A DNA stretch of 10,237 nucleotides, from assembly GCA_938045215.1 (NCBI GenBank), contig CALINF010000122.1:1-10237 (forward strand), written 5' to 3'. Each line of letters begins with the position of its first letter. The first letter of the stretch is position 1. The translations under genes were made by a program, and so were the position numbers. Shown here piece by piece: positions 1 to 7,030 of this stretch. The DNA is from an uncultured Halieaceae bacterium (GTDB lineage Bacteria; Pseudomonadota; Gammaproteobacteria; Pseudomonadales; Halieaceae). The notes under the pieces are model-generated. The model was not told the DNA's origin and ran no database searches. It worked only from the letters and a program-made list of their open reading frames with translations.

Positions 1-120
1 GCATTTTTGCAGCCATGCACTCCATCATCTGCGCTAAGCTGAGCGGCGAGTTGACACGGCAATACAGACGCAGAAACGGCGCTCTGCATTGGCATACCTG
101 CCCTATATATAGATTACTCT
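1..120. other. Left edge, no assignable gene
   Basis: I can assign nothing firmly here. A + strand frame is open from the window edge to a TAA at 120-122, and on the - strand a frame is open from an ATG at 95-93 to the edge. Either could be the end or beginning of a neighbouring gene, but both are too short to recognise. A TTGACA hexamer at 51-56 has no matching -10 element at 16-18 bases. A TATATATAG run at 104-112 is AT-rich but lacks a good -35 element on the + strand. Confidence 0.3.
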
Positions 121-129
121 AAGGAGAGG
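121..129 (+). promoter_or_regulatory. Strong Shine-Dalgarno that fixes a TTG start
   Basis: AAGGAGAGG lies six bases upstream of the TTG at 136-138. This is a near-ideal Shine-Dalgarno and spacing, and it supports a non-ATG start for the ion-channel gene. The other nearby TTG, at 131, is in another frame and meets a stop two codons later. The TTG at 136 opens directly into a typical signal peptide. Confidence 0.75.
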
Positions 130-135
130 GTTGAA

Positions 136-1140
136 TTGAAAACGCTACTTGGAATCGTCATTCTGCTGGTGTGCGCTTCGCCCGCGCTGGCAGAACAGTG
201 CTTATTTGAGAAAACTGACCTGGGAAGCAGGCCTCTGGCGACACAGGGACCCACAGAAATCGTTCTGAGAGTCTATGTGAACGACGTCATCTCTATTCAT
301 GATGTTGATCAGAGTTTCACCGCTGATGTGGTTTTTCGCGCTGAATGGTAAGACCCGCGATTGCGCCATAGCCAGCAAGTACCGTGTAAAGCGGGGTTGG
401 ATCAGATCTGGACACCTGTTCTGCAGCTACTCAATCGGCGCGCTGTAGAAAGGATGCACGAACCCGAGTTATCAGTATCGCCAGACGGCAGTATAGTTTT
501 TAGGGTGCGATCGCTAGGTGAGTTTTCCTTCCGTGCCGATTTGTCGAACTTTCATTTCGATGAGCAAGAGCTGTCTTTCAAGGTTGTGTCTACTTATGGA
601 CCAGAAGATGTTCGTCTGATCAGCCGCCCAGAGATGCTCGAGATGGGCGAACAACTCTCCATCTCCAACTGGAATATAGCGCTTCAAGGCAGTCGCAGCA
701 GCGTCCAATATATTTCCGAGATTGATAAACAGCTTGAGCGCATTGATATAGTAATGCGCGCTGAGCGCCTTGCTGGATACTACACCTGGCAGCAGCTCCT
801 ACCCTTACTATTGGTAGTAATGATGACATGGGTGACCTTCTGGATTCCGCAGGAGTTCGTGCCGCCAAGAGTTGGCCTGGCCGCCACCTCCATGCTGACT
901 TTAATAGCCTACCGCTTCGCTATGTCTTCGGTTCTTCCCCCTATAGCATATCTGACCCGTCTGGACGTATTCATGATAGGCGCTTCTGTTCTTGTCTTCG
1001 CGGGGCTGGCTGCAACTGTAGCTGTGAGCTATTTCGCCCACAACAACAATATGGCGATGGCAGATACCGTGAATCGCTCGGCGCGATGGTTGTCGCCGTT
1101 ATTGCTAGTACTGCTCACCACTATCGCTTTCTACGCCTGA
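136..1140 (+). pseudogene. Pentameric ligand-gated ion channel interrupted by an in-frame stop
   Basis: Without its internal stop this would be a 334-codon prokaryotic pLGIC (GLIC/ELIC relatives), a homopentameric inner-membrane channel with a periplasmic ligand-binding domain. Visible parts are a signal peptide (residues 1-19, ending ALA before EQ), a beta-sandwich domain with the family motif IWTP (91-94) and RSLGEFSF, then M1 (about 219-238), M2 (245-265, RVGLAATSMLTLIAYRF), M3 (about 277-300), a short loop and M4 (about 318-334). As in other prokaryotic members, the Cys-loop cysteines are absent. Codon 72 is TAA (349-351). The same frame continues at once with D-P-R-L, so the break falls inside the conserved W-x-D-P-R-L stretch with no shift or loss of bases. 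The usual FPFD of the loop reads F139-H-F-D142. Reinitiation at TTG 361 or ATG 454 would lack a signal peptide and a complete domain. Family identity is secure; pseudogene status is inferred. Confidence 0.85.
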
Positions 1141-1158
1141 TAAGCCCACAGGTACTTG

Positions 1159-1171
1159 CCCCATAAAGGGG
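1159..1171 (+). terminator. Small hairpin after the channel gene
   Basis: CCCC-ATAAA-GGGG forms a four-pair stem with a five-base loop 18 bases after the channel stop codon. There is no T-tract, so it is at best a weak terminator or a processing site. Confidence 0.2.
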
Positions 1172-1178
1172 ATAGCCG

Positions 1179-1195
1179 TGTGCCATTTTGGCGCA
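1179..1195. promoter_or_regulatory. Candidate NtrC (GlnG) binding site
   Basis: TGTGCCATTTTGGCGCA matches the enterobacterial NtrC dyad TGCACCA-N3-TGGTGCA at 11 of 14 defined positions, including the inner CCA-N3-TGG core. Its centre is about 150 bases upstream of the start site predicted from the sigma-54 element at 1311-1327. That is a normal distance for an NtrC enhancer; the E. coli glnA sites lie at about -140 and -108. Its position before a glutamine synthetase gene strengthens the call. The match was made by eye against remembered consensus, so binding is inferred. Confidence 0.5.
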
Positions 1196-1199
1196 CGAG

Positions 1200-1211
1200 G
1201 CACTTTAGTGC
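1200..1211. repeat. Short perfect palindrome beside the NtrC-like site
   Basis: GCAC-TTTA-GTGC is a perfect four-base-arm dyad, centred about 18 bases downstream of the NtrC-like site centre. The arms match NtrC half-sites (GCAC/GTGC), but the four-base spacing is shorter than the seven bases of the consensus. It may be a degenerate second operator or chance. Confidence 0.25.
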
Positions 1212-1310
1212 GTTACTTGTAGGCTACGTGTAGCACACGAGATGCCACGAGAACTCGAATTTCTCCTCCTCTTGACCCGGAAAGTGATCATATACACCAC
1301 ATACGCAGCT

Positions 1311-1327
1311 TTGGCTCGATTCGTGCT
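1311..1327 (+). promoter_or_regulatory. Candidate sigma-54 (-24/-12) promoter
   Basis: TTGGCTCGATTCGTGCT fits the RpoN consensus TTGGCACG-N4-TTGCW with two mismatches. It has the obligatory GG (1313-1314) and GC (1325-1326) separated by exactly ten bases. Transcription would start near 1338, giving a leader of about 85 bases before the ATG at 1423. Together with the upstream NtrC-like dyad it suggests activation under nitrogen limitation. I found no good sigma-70 alternative: TTGACC at 1272 pairs only with a TATACA 13 bases downstream. Confidence 0.6.
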
Positions 1328-1422
1328 TTACAACCCCCAAGTCCACACGCTCCACCGTGCTCGTTGCGGCTAAAACCGGCCTCGTGAGCGATCGATACAC
1401 TTACCCTGATTGAGGAAACCAC

Positions 1423-3597
1423 ATGAGTGCTAACGCATCCCGCCTGCACGCGATACAACAGATCTCCCAGCGCCAACCGATTGCCGTTGAAAAGACAGAC
1501 TTTCTTGGCAATATCTGGGCCCAGGATGTATTTAATCTCAAAACCATGGAGTGGGCGCTATCCAAAACAGCGTTTAAAGCAATAAAGAAAACGGCACAAA
1601 CAGGTGAGCCACTGGATGCCGCGACGGCTGATGTAGTTGCTGCAGCCATGAAAGAATGGGCGATAGGCAAAGGGGCAAAGTTTTTCTCCCACATTTTCTA
1701 CCCCATGACCAATATTACAGCTGAGAAACACGACGGCTTTATCATCACCAATTCCGACGGAGGGGCCATCACAGACTTCTCTGGTAGCCTGTTGATCAAA
1801 GGTGAACCCGACGGCTCCTCTTTCCCTAATGGCAGCCTGCGTATGACCAACGCAGCACGTGGCTACACCGCCTGGGATCCAACCAGCCCGGCCTACATCA
1901 TGCACACGGATAACGGGGCAACCCTCATGATTCCCAGTGTGTTCATGTCATGGACTGGTGAGGCACTGGATAAGAAGATCCCCCTGCTGCGATCAAACGC
2001 TGCCATGGACAAGGCCGCGCAGAAAGTACTACGCCTGATGGGAGAGACCGATGTATCGACTCTCAACTCCAGCTGCGGCGCAGAGCAGGAATACTTTCTC
2101 GTAGATACGAATTTTGCCAACAGCCGACCTGACCTGCTGCTCGCCGGTCGTACGCTGTTTGGCGCACCTCCTGCCAAAGGCCAGGAATTCGATGACCACT
2201 ACTTTGGCGCTATACCTGCGCGCGTGCAGGTGTTCATGCAGGACTATGAAGACCAGTTGTACAAACTGGGTATTCCTGCCAAGACTCACCACAACGAAGT
2301 CGCGCCGGGGCAGTTCGAGATTGCGCCCTATTTTGAAGCTGCAAACGTTGCAGCAGACCACCAGCAGCTAATGATGACACTCATGAAGTCCACGGCTAAA
2401 AAGCATGGATTTATGTGCTTGCTGCACGAAAAACCCTTCGCCGGTATCAATGGATCAGGGAAACACGTGAACTGGTCTGTGGGCAACTCCACCCAGGGCA
2501 ACCTGCTTGATCCGGGCAGCACACCTCACGAGAATCTACTGTTCCTGCTTTTTTGTGGCGCTGTTATTCGCGGCGTACACCTTTACGGGCCTCTGCTACG
2601 CGCAGTTATTGCCTCAGCCTCCAACGATCATCGCCTCGGCGCCAATGAAGCACCACCGGCGATCCTATCGGTCTATCTGGGCGATCAGCTGGAAAAGGTG
2701 TTCACCGATATCAAGGAAGGGAACATTACCCAGACAATTGTCGGCGGCGAAATGGATCTCGGGCTGTCCCAGATTCTCAATTTTGAACGCGACCCCGGCG
2801 ATCGCAACCGTACCTCGCCATTCGCATTTACTGGCAACCGTTTTGAATTCCGCGCCGTTGGCTCATCGCAGTCAGTGTCTGGCCCCCTGGTTGCCATGAA
2901 TACGATGCTGGCAGATTCTCTGGACTGGATCTCCAGCAAACTGGAACCTGCTCTTGAGGCACATGGGAATCAGGCCGAAGCGGTGGTTGCGGTACTCAAA
3001 GAACTTATGACTGAGCACGGCAATGTGGTGTTTGGTGGCGATGGTTACTCTGCGGACTGGCACGAGAAAGCCGTAACCGAGCGCGGTCTCAAGAACATAC
3101 CCACAACCGCCGATGCCCTTCCGGCTTTGCGCGAAGACTCGGTGGTACAACTGTTCGAGAGAACAGGCGTGCTCAACCCGGTTGAGCTGGAGAGCAGATT
3201 TGAAGTGTATGCTGAGCAATACGTGCTTTCAATTGAGGTTGAGGCCAAGTTGGTTATCGATATCGCGAAAACCTCGATCTACCCTGCCGCTCTTGACTAT
3301 CTATCGATACTAACGAGCACGGGTGCTGGTCTTGCTGAGATGGGCGTGAAGCTTGAGAATTCTACAGCCAAGACCGTGGCAAACAACACCAATTCAATGA
3401 TGAAGGCTGTTGAGAGCCTGAGTTCAGCGCTGACTAAACATGACTTTGGCTCCACCGAAGAGCATATGCAATTCTGTGCCAACGATATTCGCCCCCTCAT
3501 GGATGAGGTGCGCAGTTATGCCGACGCTCTGGAGGCAGACGTTGCAGATGAATTGTGGCCGCTGCCGAAGTACCAGGAAATGTTGTTCATCAAATAG
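1423..3597 (+). CDS. glnN: Glutamine synthetase type III
   Basis: This cytoplasmic enzyme makes glutamine from glutamate, ammonia and ATP. The 724 codons match the large (about 700-730 residue) GSIII class, not the roughly 470-residue GSI. Visible family motifs are FSHIFYPMT and TAEKHDGFI in the N-terminal part, AEQEYF (220-225) with metal-ligand glutamates, KTHHNEVAPGQFEIAP (287-302), HEKPFAGINGSGKH (335-348, nucleotide and substrate site), NDHRLGANEAPPA (401-413), and DRNRTSPFAFTGN (460-472) with the catalytic Arg region. The C-terminal GSIII extension is full length. AEQEYF has Ala where many relatives have Pro. The start is set by TGAGGA at 1411-1416, seven bases from the ATG. The gene stands alone between a probable sigma-54/NtrC promoter region and a strong terminator, so it is probably monocistronic and nitrogen-controlled. 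The symbol glnN is the one used for GSIII in some bacteria. Confidence 0.96.
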   Translation: MSANASRLHAIQQISQRQPIAVEKTDFLGNIWAQDVFNLKTMEWALSKTAFKAIKKTAQTGEPLDAATADVVAAAMKEWAIGKGAKFFSHIFYPMTNITAEKHDGFIITNSDGGAITDFSGSLLIKGEPDGSSFPNGSLRMTNAARGYTAWDPTSPAYIMHTDNGATLMIPSVFMSWTGEALDKKIPLLRSNAAMDKAAQKVLRLMGETDVSTLNSSCGAEQEYFLVDTNFANSRPDLLLAGRTLFGAPPAKGQEFDDHYFGAIPARVQVFMQDYEDQLYKLGIPAKTHHNEVAPGQFEIAPYFEAANVAADHQQLMMTLMKSTAKKHGFMCLLHEKPFAGINGSGKHVNWSVGNSTQGNLLDPGSTPHENLLFLLFCGAVIRGVHLYGPLLRAVIASASNDHRLGANEAPPAILSVYLGDQLEKVFTDIKEGNITQTIVGGEMDLGLSQILNFERDPGDRNRTSPFAFTGNRFEFRAVGSSQSVSGPLVAMNTMLADSLDWISSKLEPALEAHGNQAEAVVAVLKELMTEHGNVVFGGDGYSADWHEKAVTERGLKNIPTTADALPALREDSVVQLFERTGVLNPVELESRFEVYAEQYVLSIEVEAKLVIDIAKTSIYPAALDYLSILTSTGAGLAEMGVKLENSTAKTVANNTNSMMKAVESLSSALTKHDFGSTEEHMQFCANDIRPLMDEVRSYADALEADVADELWPLPKYQEMLFIK

Positions 3598-3628
3598 CGT
3601 TTGCCTTTTCTTGAGCTAGCTTCCTGAT

Positions 3629-3656
3629 ACGACGAGGGTCTTGCGACCCTCGTCGT
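3629..3656 (+). terminator. Intrinsic terminator after glutamine synthetase
   Basis: A perfect 12-bp GC-rich stem (ACGACGAGGGTC pairing with GACCCTCGTCGT) closes a TTGC loop 31 bases after the GSIII stop. The following CCTTCCCC is pyrimidine-rich, not a clean T-run, so efficiency is uncertain. The stem itself is unambiguous and separates the gene from the operon downstream. Confidence 0.85.
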
Positions 3657-3865
3657 CCTTCCCCTCATCTCTCCCAAAATAGTCGCCTTTCACATACCCC
3701 TTCAACCGAGCGGACTTGCTTACATCCTCGGCTGTTCGACCCAGAAGGTTGACATCGACTTGACCTGAATCAACCCGACCCGGGCTGCGCCTGCGTATGC
3801 TTGAGCCTTGAATCCTTATTGCGTGACTCGCGGCCGTGGTTCTCAGGCCGTGCTCTGGAGGCTAC
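3657..3865. other. Non-coding gap upstream of the TonB2-type operon
   Basis: About 210 bases without a recognisable gene must hold the operon promoter. TTGACA at 3749-3754 and TTGACC at 3760-3765 resemble -35 boxes, but neither has a convincing -10 at normal spacing. An interrupted inverted repeat, GGTTGA (3747-3752) and TCAACC (3770-3775), surrounds these boxes and could be an operator. I saw no 19-bp Fur-box-like dyad here. Confidence 0.4.
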
Positions 3866-4633
3866 ATGGCTCGTTGGTACACAACAACAATACTAACAAT
3901 GATGGTACTGGCAGCGCCCGTTGCCCAGGCACAGCTTGAAGAGATCGAACAGGAAGGCGCGCAACGCACCGCTGCCGGCCAAGCCGTGCAAAAGAAAGTC
4001 GATAGCCTGCACGCAAACACACGAGATACTGTGGATGACTACTATGCGCACCTCAAGCTCGTACAGGGCCTGCGTATGTACAACCGGATGCTAAAGCAGC
4101 AGCTGGATGCCCAGGACGAGGAGATCGGTCTCCTGCAAACTTCCATTGCCGATGTGGCCACTATCGAAAGACAAATATTGCCGCTCATGTCGCGCATGAT
4201 AGATGGTCTTGATCAGTTCGTGACTCTCGATGTGCCGTTCTTGGTAGAAGAACGTCACAAACGTGTGAATGGCCTACGCATGTTGCTGCCTCGCGCCGAT
4301 GTAACAGTGGCTGAAAAAACCCGCCGGGTAATGGAGGCCTATCAAATTGAAAACGACTACGGGCGCACGATAGAGGCGTACAAGGCAAAGCTGGAACTGC
4401 CAGACGCCAGCTTTGATGCCGATTTTTTACGGGTGGGCCGCATTGCGCTTATGTACCGAATCGTTGGCAGTGAAGATGTCGGCTATTGGGACAATGCCAA
4501 TCAGCAATGGGTGCCGCTGTCGTCGGGGCGCTGGCGACGCTACATCAATCAGGGGCTTAAAGTAGCCAGACAGGAAGTTGCACCAGAGCTGATTTCGATT
4601 GCGTTGGATTCTAACCAGGAGGTGCGCCGATGA
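3866..4633 (+). CDS. Periplasmic DUF3450 protein of a TonB2-type operon
   Basis: The 255-residue product has a Sec signal peptide (about 1-22, ending VAQA before QLEE). A predicted alpha-helical coiled-coil segment follows (about 25-105, rich in Q, E, K, L), then a compact domain containing LDVPFLVEERHKRVNGLR and the C-terminal GYWDNANQQWVPLSSGRWRR. These are hallmarks of the DUF3450 family, which is known beside TonB2/ExbB2/ExbD2 genes. Its biochemical role is not established; a periplasmic partner of the large ExbB-like protein encoded next is my inference. I chose ATG 3866 because GGAG at 3857-3860 is five bases away and the signal peptide starts there; an in-frame GTG at 3836 would add ten residues ahead of it. 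The stop overlaps the next start (ATGA). Confidence 0.85.
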   Translation: MARWYTTTILTMMVLAAPVAQAQLEEIEQEGAQRTAAGQAVQKKVDSLHANTRDTVDDYYAHLKLVQGLRMYNRMLKQQLDAQDEEIGLLQTSIADVATIERQILPLMSRMIDGLDQFVTLDVPFLVEERHKRVNGLRMLLPRADVTVAEKTRRVMEAYQIENDYGRTIEAYKAKLELPDASFDADFLRVGRIALMYRIVGSEDVGYWDNANQQWVPLSSGRWRRYINQGLKVARQEVAPELISIALDSNQEVRR

Positions 4634-6090
4634 AAATCCGAGGGATAATTACTGTTTGGATTGCACTGCTCATGCCATTGGTCACCAGCGCGCAAGAGGA
4701 TGCGGCGGCAGCACAAGCAGCTGTAGAAAGCACAGCGGCAGAAGTAGCAACGGAGCCGGAAGATGCACCAGAGACAATCGCAGATGCCTTATCTTTAGAT
4801 GAACTGCTTGAAGCTGTTCGCAGCGGAAGAATCGCGGAAGAGCAAGCAAACAAACAGCGTATGCAACGCTTCCGTAATGAGCAGGCCAATCAGCAAAAAA
4901 TGCTGAAAGATGTGGTTGCAGAGGAAAACCGTCAGGAAGCGATCAGCAAGGCACGAGAAGCCACATTTGAAGACAATGAATCGCGTATTGTCGAGCTTGA
5001 AGACCGCCTTAAAGAACGTATGGGGTCACTGAAAGAGCTCTTCGGTGTACTACAACAGGTCGCCAGTGACGCGCAAGCTCAGTTCCACGTATCTCTCACA
5101 CAGCTGGAACACCCTGATCGAAACGACTTTTTACTCGACTTCGCCGGCCGCATGGGCAAGGCAAATCGACTACCGGAAGTCTCGGAGATTGAAACGCTCT
5201 GGTTTGAGTTACAACGCGAAATGGTTGAATCCGGCCGAGTAGTCACACGCAGCCTGCCGGTAGTCGACGCCAATGGTGTTGAAGTAGAGCAGGATGTTAC
5301 CAGGGTAGGCCTATTCAACGTGGTGGCGCAGGGCAAGTTCCTGCAGTATGTTCCCGAGACCGGGCGTCTCGTTGAATTTTCTCGTCAACCCGATGCCCGG
5401 TTTTTGCAGGGGCCACGAGCGCTTGCAAATGGCGACGAGGGGTACTTCCCCTTTGCGATCGATCCAGTCAGGGGTCAACTGCTAAGCATTCTTACACAGG
5501 CACCTAACCTTCGAGAGCGTGTCGATCAAGGCGGAGTGATCGGCTACCTGATCATCACCATAGGTGCGCTGGGCGTACTGCTAGCCGTATGGCGCTTTGC
5601 AAGTTTAGCTGCAGAGTCCCGGCGTATGCGTAAACAGCTGAAAGATCTTGCCAACCCAAGCGAAGATAATGCCCTTGGCCGAATCTTAATGTCCTACAAG
5701 GAGGAGGAAGGCCTGGATATCGAGGCGCTGGAACTCAAACTGGGGGAATCGGTACTGCGCGAAGTGCCAAAAATAAACCGTCACTTGCCACTGCTCAAAA
5801 TCATTGCGGCCGTTGCGCCACTGATGGGCTTACTGGGTACAGTGACGGGCATGATCGTTACTTTCCAGGCCATTACCCTGTTTGGCGCGGGAGACCCACG
5901 CCTCATGGCAGGTGGTATTTCGCAGGCGCTGATTACCACGGTACTGGGCCTCAGTGTAGCCATTCCGGTTCTACTGCTACATAACGTGGTGAATAGCCGT
6001 GCCAGGGCAATGACAGACGTCCTGCAGCAAGAGGCAGTAGCAGTAGTTGCTGCGCAGGCTGAACAAAGTCAGCAGGCCCAATCCAGATGA
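4630..6090 (+). CDS. ttpC: TtpC-like large MotA/TolQ/ExbB-family protein
   Basis: The 486-residue product matches the architecture of TtpC, the extra ExbB-like protein required by the Vibrio TonB2 system. It has a signal peptide (about 1-21), an Ala/Glu/Gln-rich periplasmic region with long predicted coiled coils (about 55-165), then a globular periplasmic part. A first membrane helix (about 302-324) is followed by a cytoplasmic loop and a C-terminal proton-channel domain: APLMGLLGTVTGMIVTFQAI (about 396-415) and GISQALITTVLGLSVAIPVL (about 427-446). The start codon overlaps the previous stop by four bases and has a near-perfect AGGAGGTG (4617-4624) at five bases, embedded in the end of the upstream gene. 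Known role in vibrios: it works with TonB2-ExbB2-ExbD2 in siderophore and haem uptake. The role here is by homology. Confidence 0.88.
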   Translation: MKIRGIITVWIALLMPLVTSAQEDAAAAQAAVESTAAEVATEPEDAPETIADALSLDELLEAVRSGRIAEEQANKQRMQRFRNEQANQQKMLKDVVAEENRQEAISKAREATFEDNESRIVELEDRLKERMGSLKELFGVLQQVASDAQAQFHVSLTQLEHPDRNDFLLDFAGRMGKANRLPEVSEIETLWFELQREMVESGRVVTRSLPVVDANGVEVEQDVTRVGLFNVVAQGKFLQYVPETGRLVEFSRQPDARFLQGPRALANGDEGYFPFAIDPVRGQLLSILTQAPNLRERVDQGGVIGYLIITIGALGVLLAVWRFASLAAESRRMRKQLKDLANPSEDNALGRILMSYKEEEGLDIEALELKLGESVLREVPKINRHLPLLKIIAAVAPLMGLLGTVTGMIVTFQAITLFGAGDPRLMAGGISQALITTVLGLSVAIPVLLLHNVVNSRARAMTDVLQQEAVAVVAAQAEQSQQAQSR

Positions 6091-6623
6091 TGGTATTTAT
6101 CGACGCATGGTTGCCGTGGCTCGGTGATTTGCTGACACTGGGCGGAAATATTCTGGCGCTAATACTGTTTATGGCTTTTATCATGTGGACGCTTTTATGT
6201 GAGCGTCTCTACTACCTCTATTTTCTCTATCCGCAGCATGCCAAACGCGCCATTCAGCTTTGGTACGAGCGTAGCGACAAGACCTCCTGGTATGCGCAGC
6301 AGTACAAGAATCATCTGCGATTTCGGATCTCGGCGGAGCTTAAGCAAAACTATCCGCTGATTGGGATCATCATAAAGATCTGCCCATTGCTGGGACTACT
6401 TGGCACCGTGGTTGGGATGCTCGAGATCTTCGATGCGCTGGCAGCAACCGGCTCCAACAATCCACGCTCTATGGCGGCGGGTGTATCCAAGGCCACCGTG
6501 TCTACGCTCGCAGGTATGGTGGTTGCCATTTTCGGCATGCTCGTCGGTAAGTTCGCCGAACGACGAGCAATCGCGGAGCGTGAAGCACTACAGGCACGGT
6601 TCATCAATATTGGAGATGATTAA
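6087..6623 (+). CDS. exbB: ExbB-type proton channel subunit (TonB2 system)
   Basis: The 178-residue inner-membrane protein has three predicted helices: about 18-41, about 90-113 (PLLGLLGTVVGMLEIF motif) and about 136-156 (KATVSTLAGMVVAIFGMLVG). This is the compact ExbB2 layout of the MotA/TolQ/ExbB family. With ExbD it forms the proton-driven motor that energises TonB. The start overlaps the TtpC-like stop as ATGA; a second ATG follows at 6090 and cannot be excluded. The Shine-Dalgarno is poor, so translational coupling is likely. It is shorter than E. coli ExbB (about 244 residues), as usual for TonB2-type systems. Confidence 0.92.
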   Translation: MMVFIDAWLPWLGDLLTLGGNILALILFMAFIMWTLLCERLYYLYFLYPQHAKRAIQLWYERSDKTSWYAQQYKNHLRFRISAELKQNYPLIGIIIKICPLLGLLGTVVGMLEIFDALAATGSNNPRSMAAGVSKATVSTLAGMVVAIFGMLVGKFAERRAIAEREALQARFINIGDD

Positions 6624-7030
6624 TGCGCAATATACTGGTTACGCAGCCTGAAGAGGACGAGAGCACGATTGATATCACGCCTATGCTTGATGTCGTGTTT
6701 ATCATGCTTATTTTCTTTATTGTCACTGCCACGTTTATCAAGGAGGCTGGCATCGATGTAGACAAACCCGCTGCCGCCACTGCCGTGATACAGGAGAAAG
6801 CCAGCATCCTGATTGCTATTGATGCAACCAACAACATCTGGATCAACCGACGACAGGTTGATATTCGCTCCGTGCGATCGATCATCGAACGACTGCATGC
6901 GGAAAACCCCAAAGGCACAGTAGTCATTCAGGCCGATCGCGAGTCCAAGAATGACTCACTGGTACAGGTAATGGACGCCTCGCGTCGCGCCGGTGTCTAC
7001 GATATCGCTCTGGCTGCGAATGACAATTGA
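6623..7030 (+). CDS. exbD: ExbD-type subunit (TonB2 system)
   Basis: The 135-residue product has the ExbD/TolR plan: a short cytoplasmic N-terminus, one membrane helix (about 22-41) and a periplasmic domain. The signature IDITPMLDVVFIMLIFF carries Asp23, which corresponds to the essential proton-carrying Asp25 of E. coli ExbD. The periplasmic part includes VVIQADRESKNDSLVQVMD, typical of the family. TAATG joins it to exbB with one base shared, and GGAG at 6612-6615 is seven bases from the start. It is the ion-conducting partner of the ExbB subunit encoded just upstream. Confidence 0.94.
   Translation: MRNILVTQPEEDESTIDITPMLDVVFIMLIFFIVTATFIKEAGIDVDKPAAATAVIQEKASILIAIDATNNIWINRRQVDIRSVRSIIERLHAENPKGTVVIQADRESKNDSLVQVMDASRRAGVYDIALAANDN

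Noticed and set aside
51..56. TTGACA as the -35 box of the channel gene promoter
   Set aside because: No -10-like hexamer occurs at 16-18 bases; the sequence at the expected place is GC-rich.
1..95. Start of a divergent - strand gene with ATG at 95-93
   Set aside because: About 30 open codons with only a weak GGCAGG-like ribosome site and no recognisable sequence; other frames are open over the same stretch.
349..351. Selenocysteine or pyrrolysine recoding at the internal stop
   Set aside because: The codon is TAA, while selenocysteine uses TGA and pyrrolysine uses TAG, and no catalytic Cys-like position is expected there in this family.
361..1140. Independent 259-residue channel gene starting at TTG 361
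   Set aside because: It has no ribosome binding site or signal peptide, starts in the middle of the ligand-binding domain, and is in the same frame as the upstream piece. It is the rest of the interrupted gene.
1272..1296. Sigma-70 promoter TTGACC ... TATACA before glutamine synthetase
   Set aside because: The spacer is only 13 bases; the sigma-54 element downstream is a much better match.
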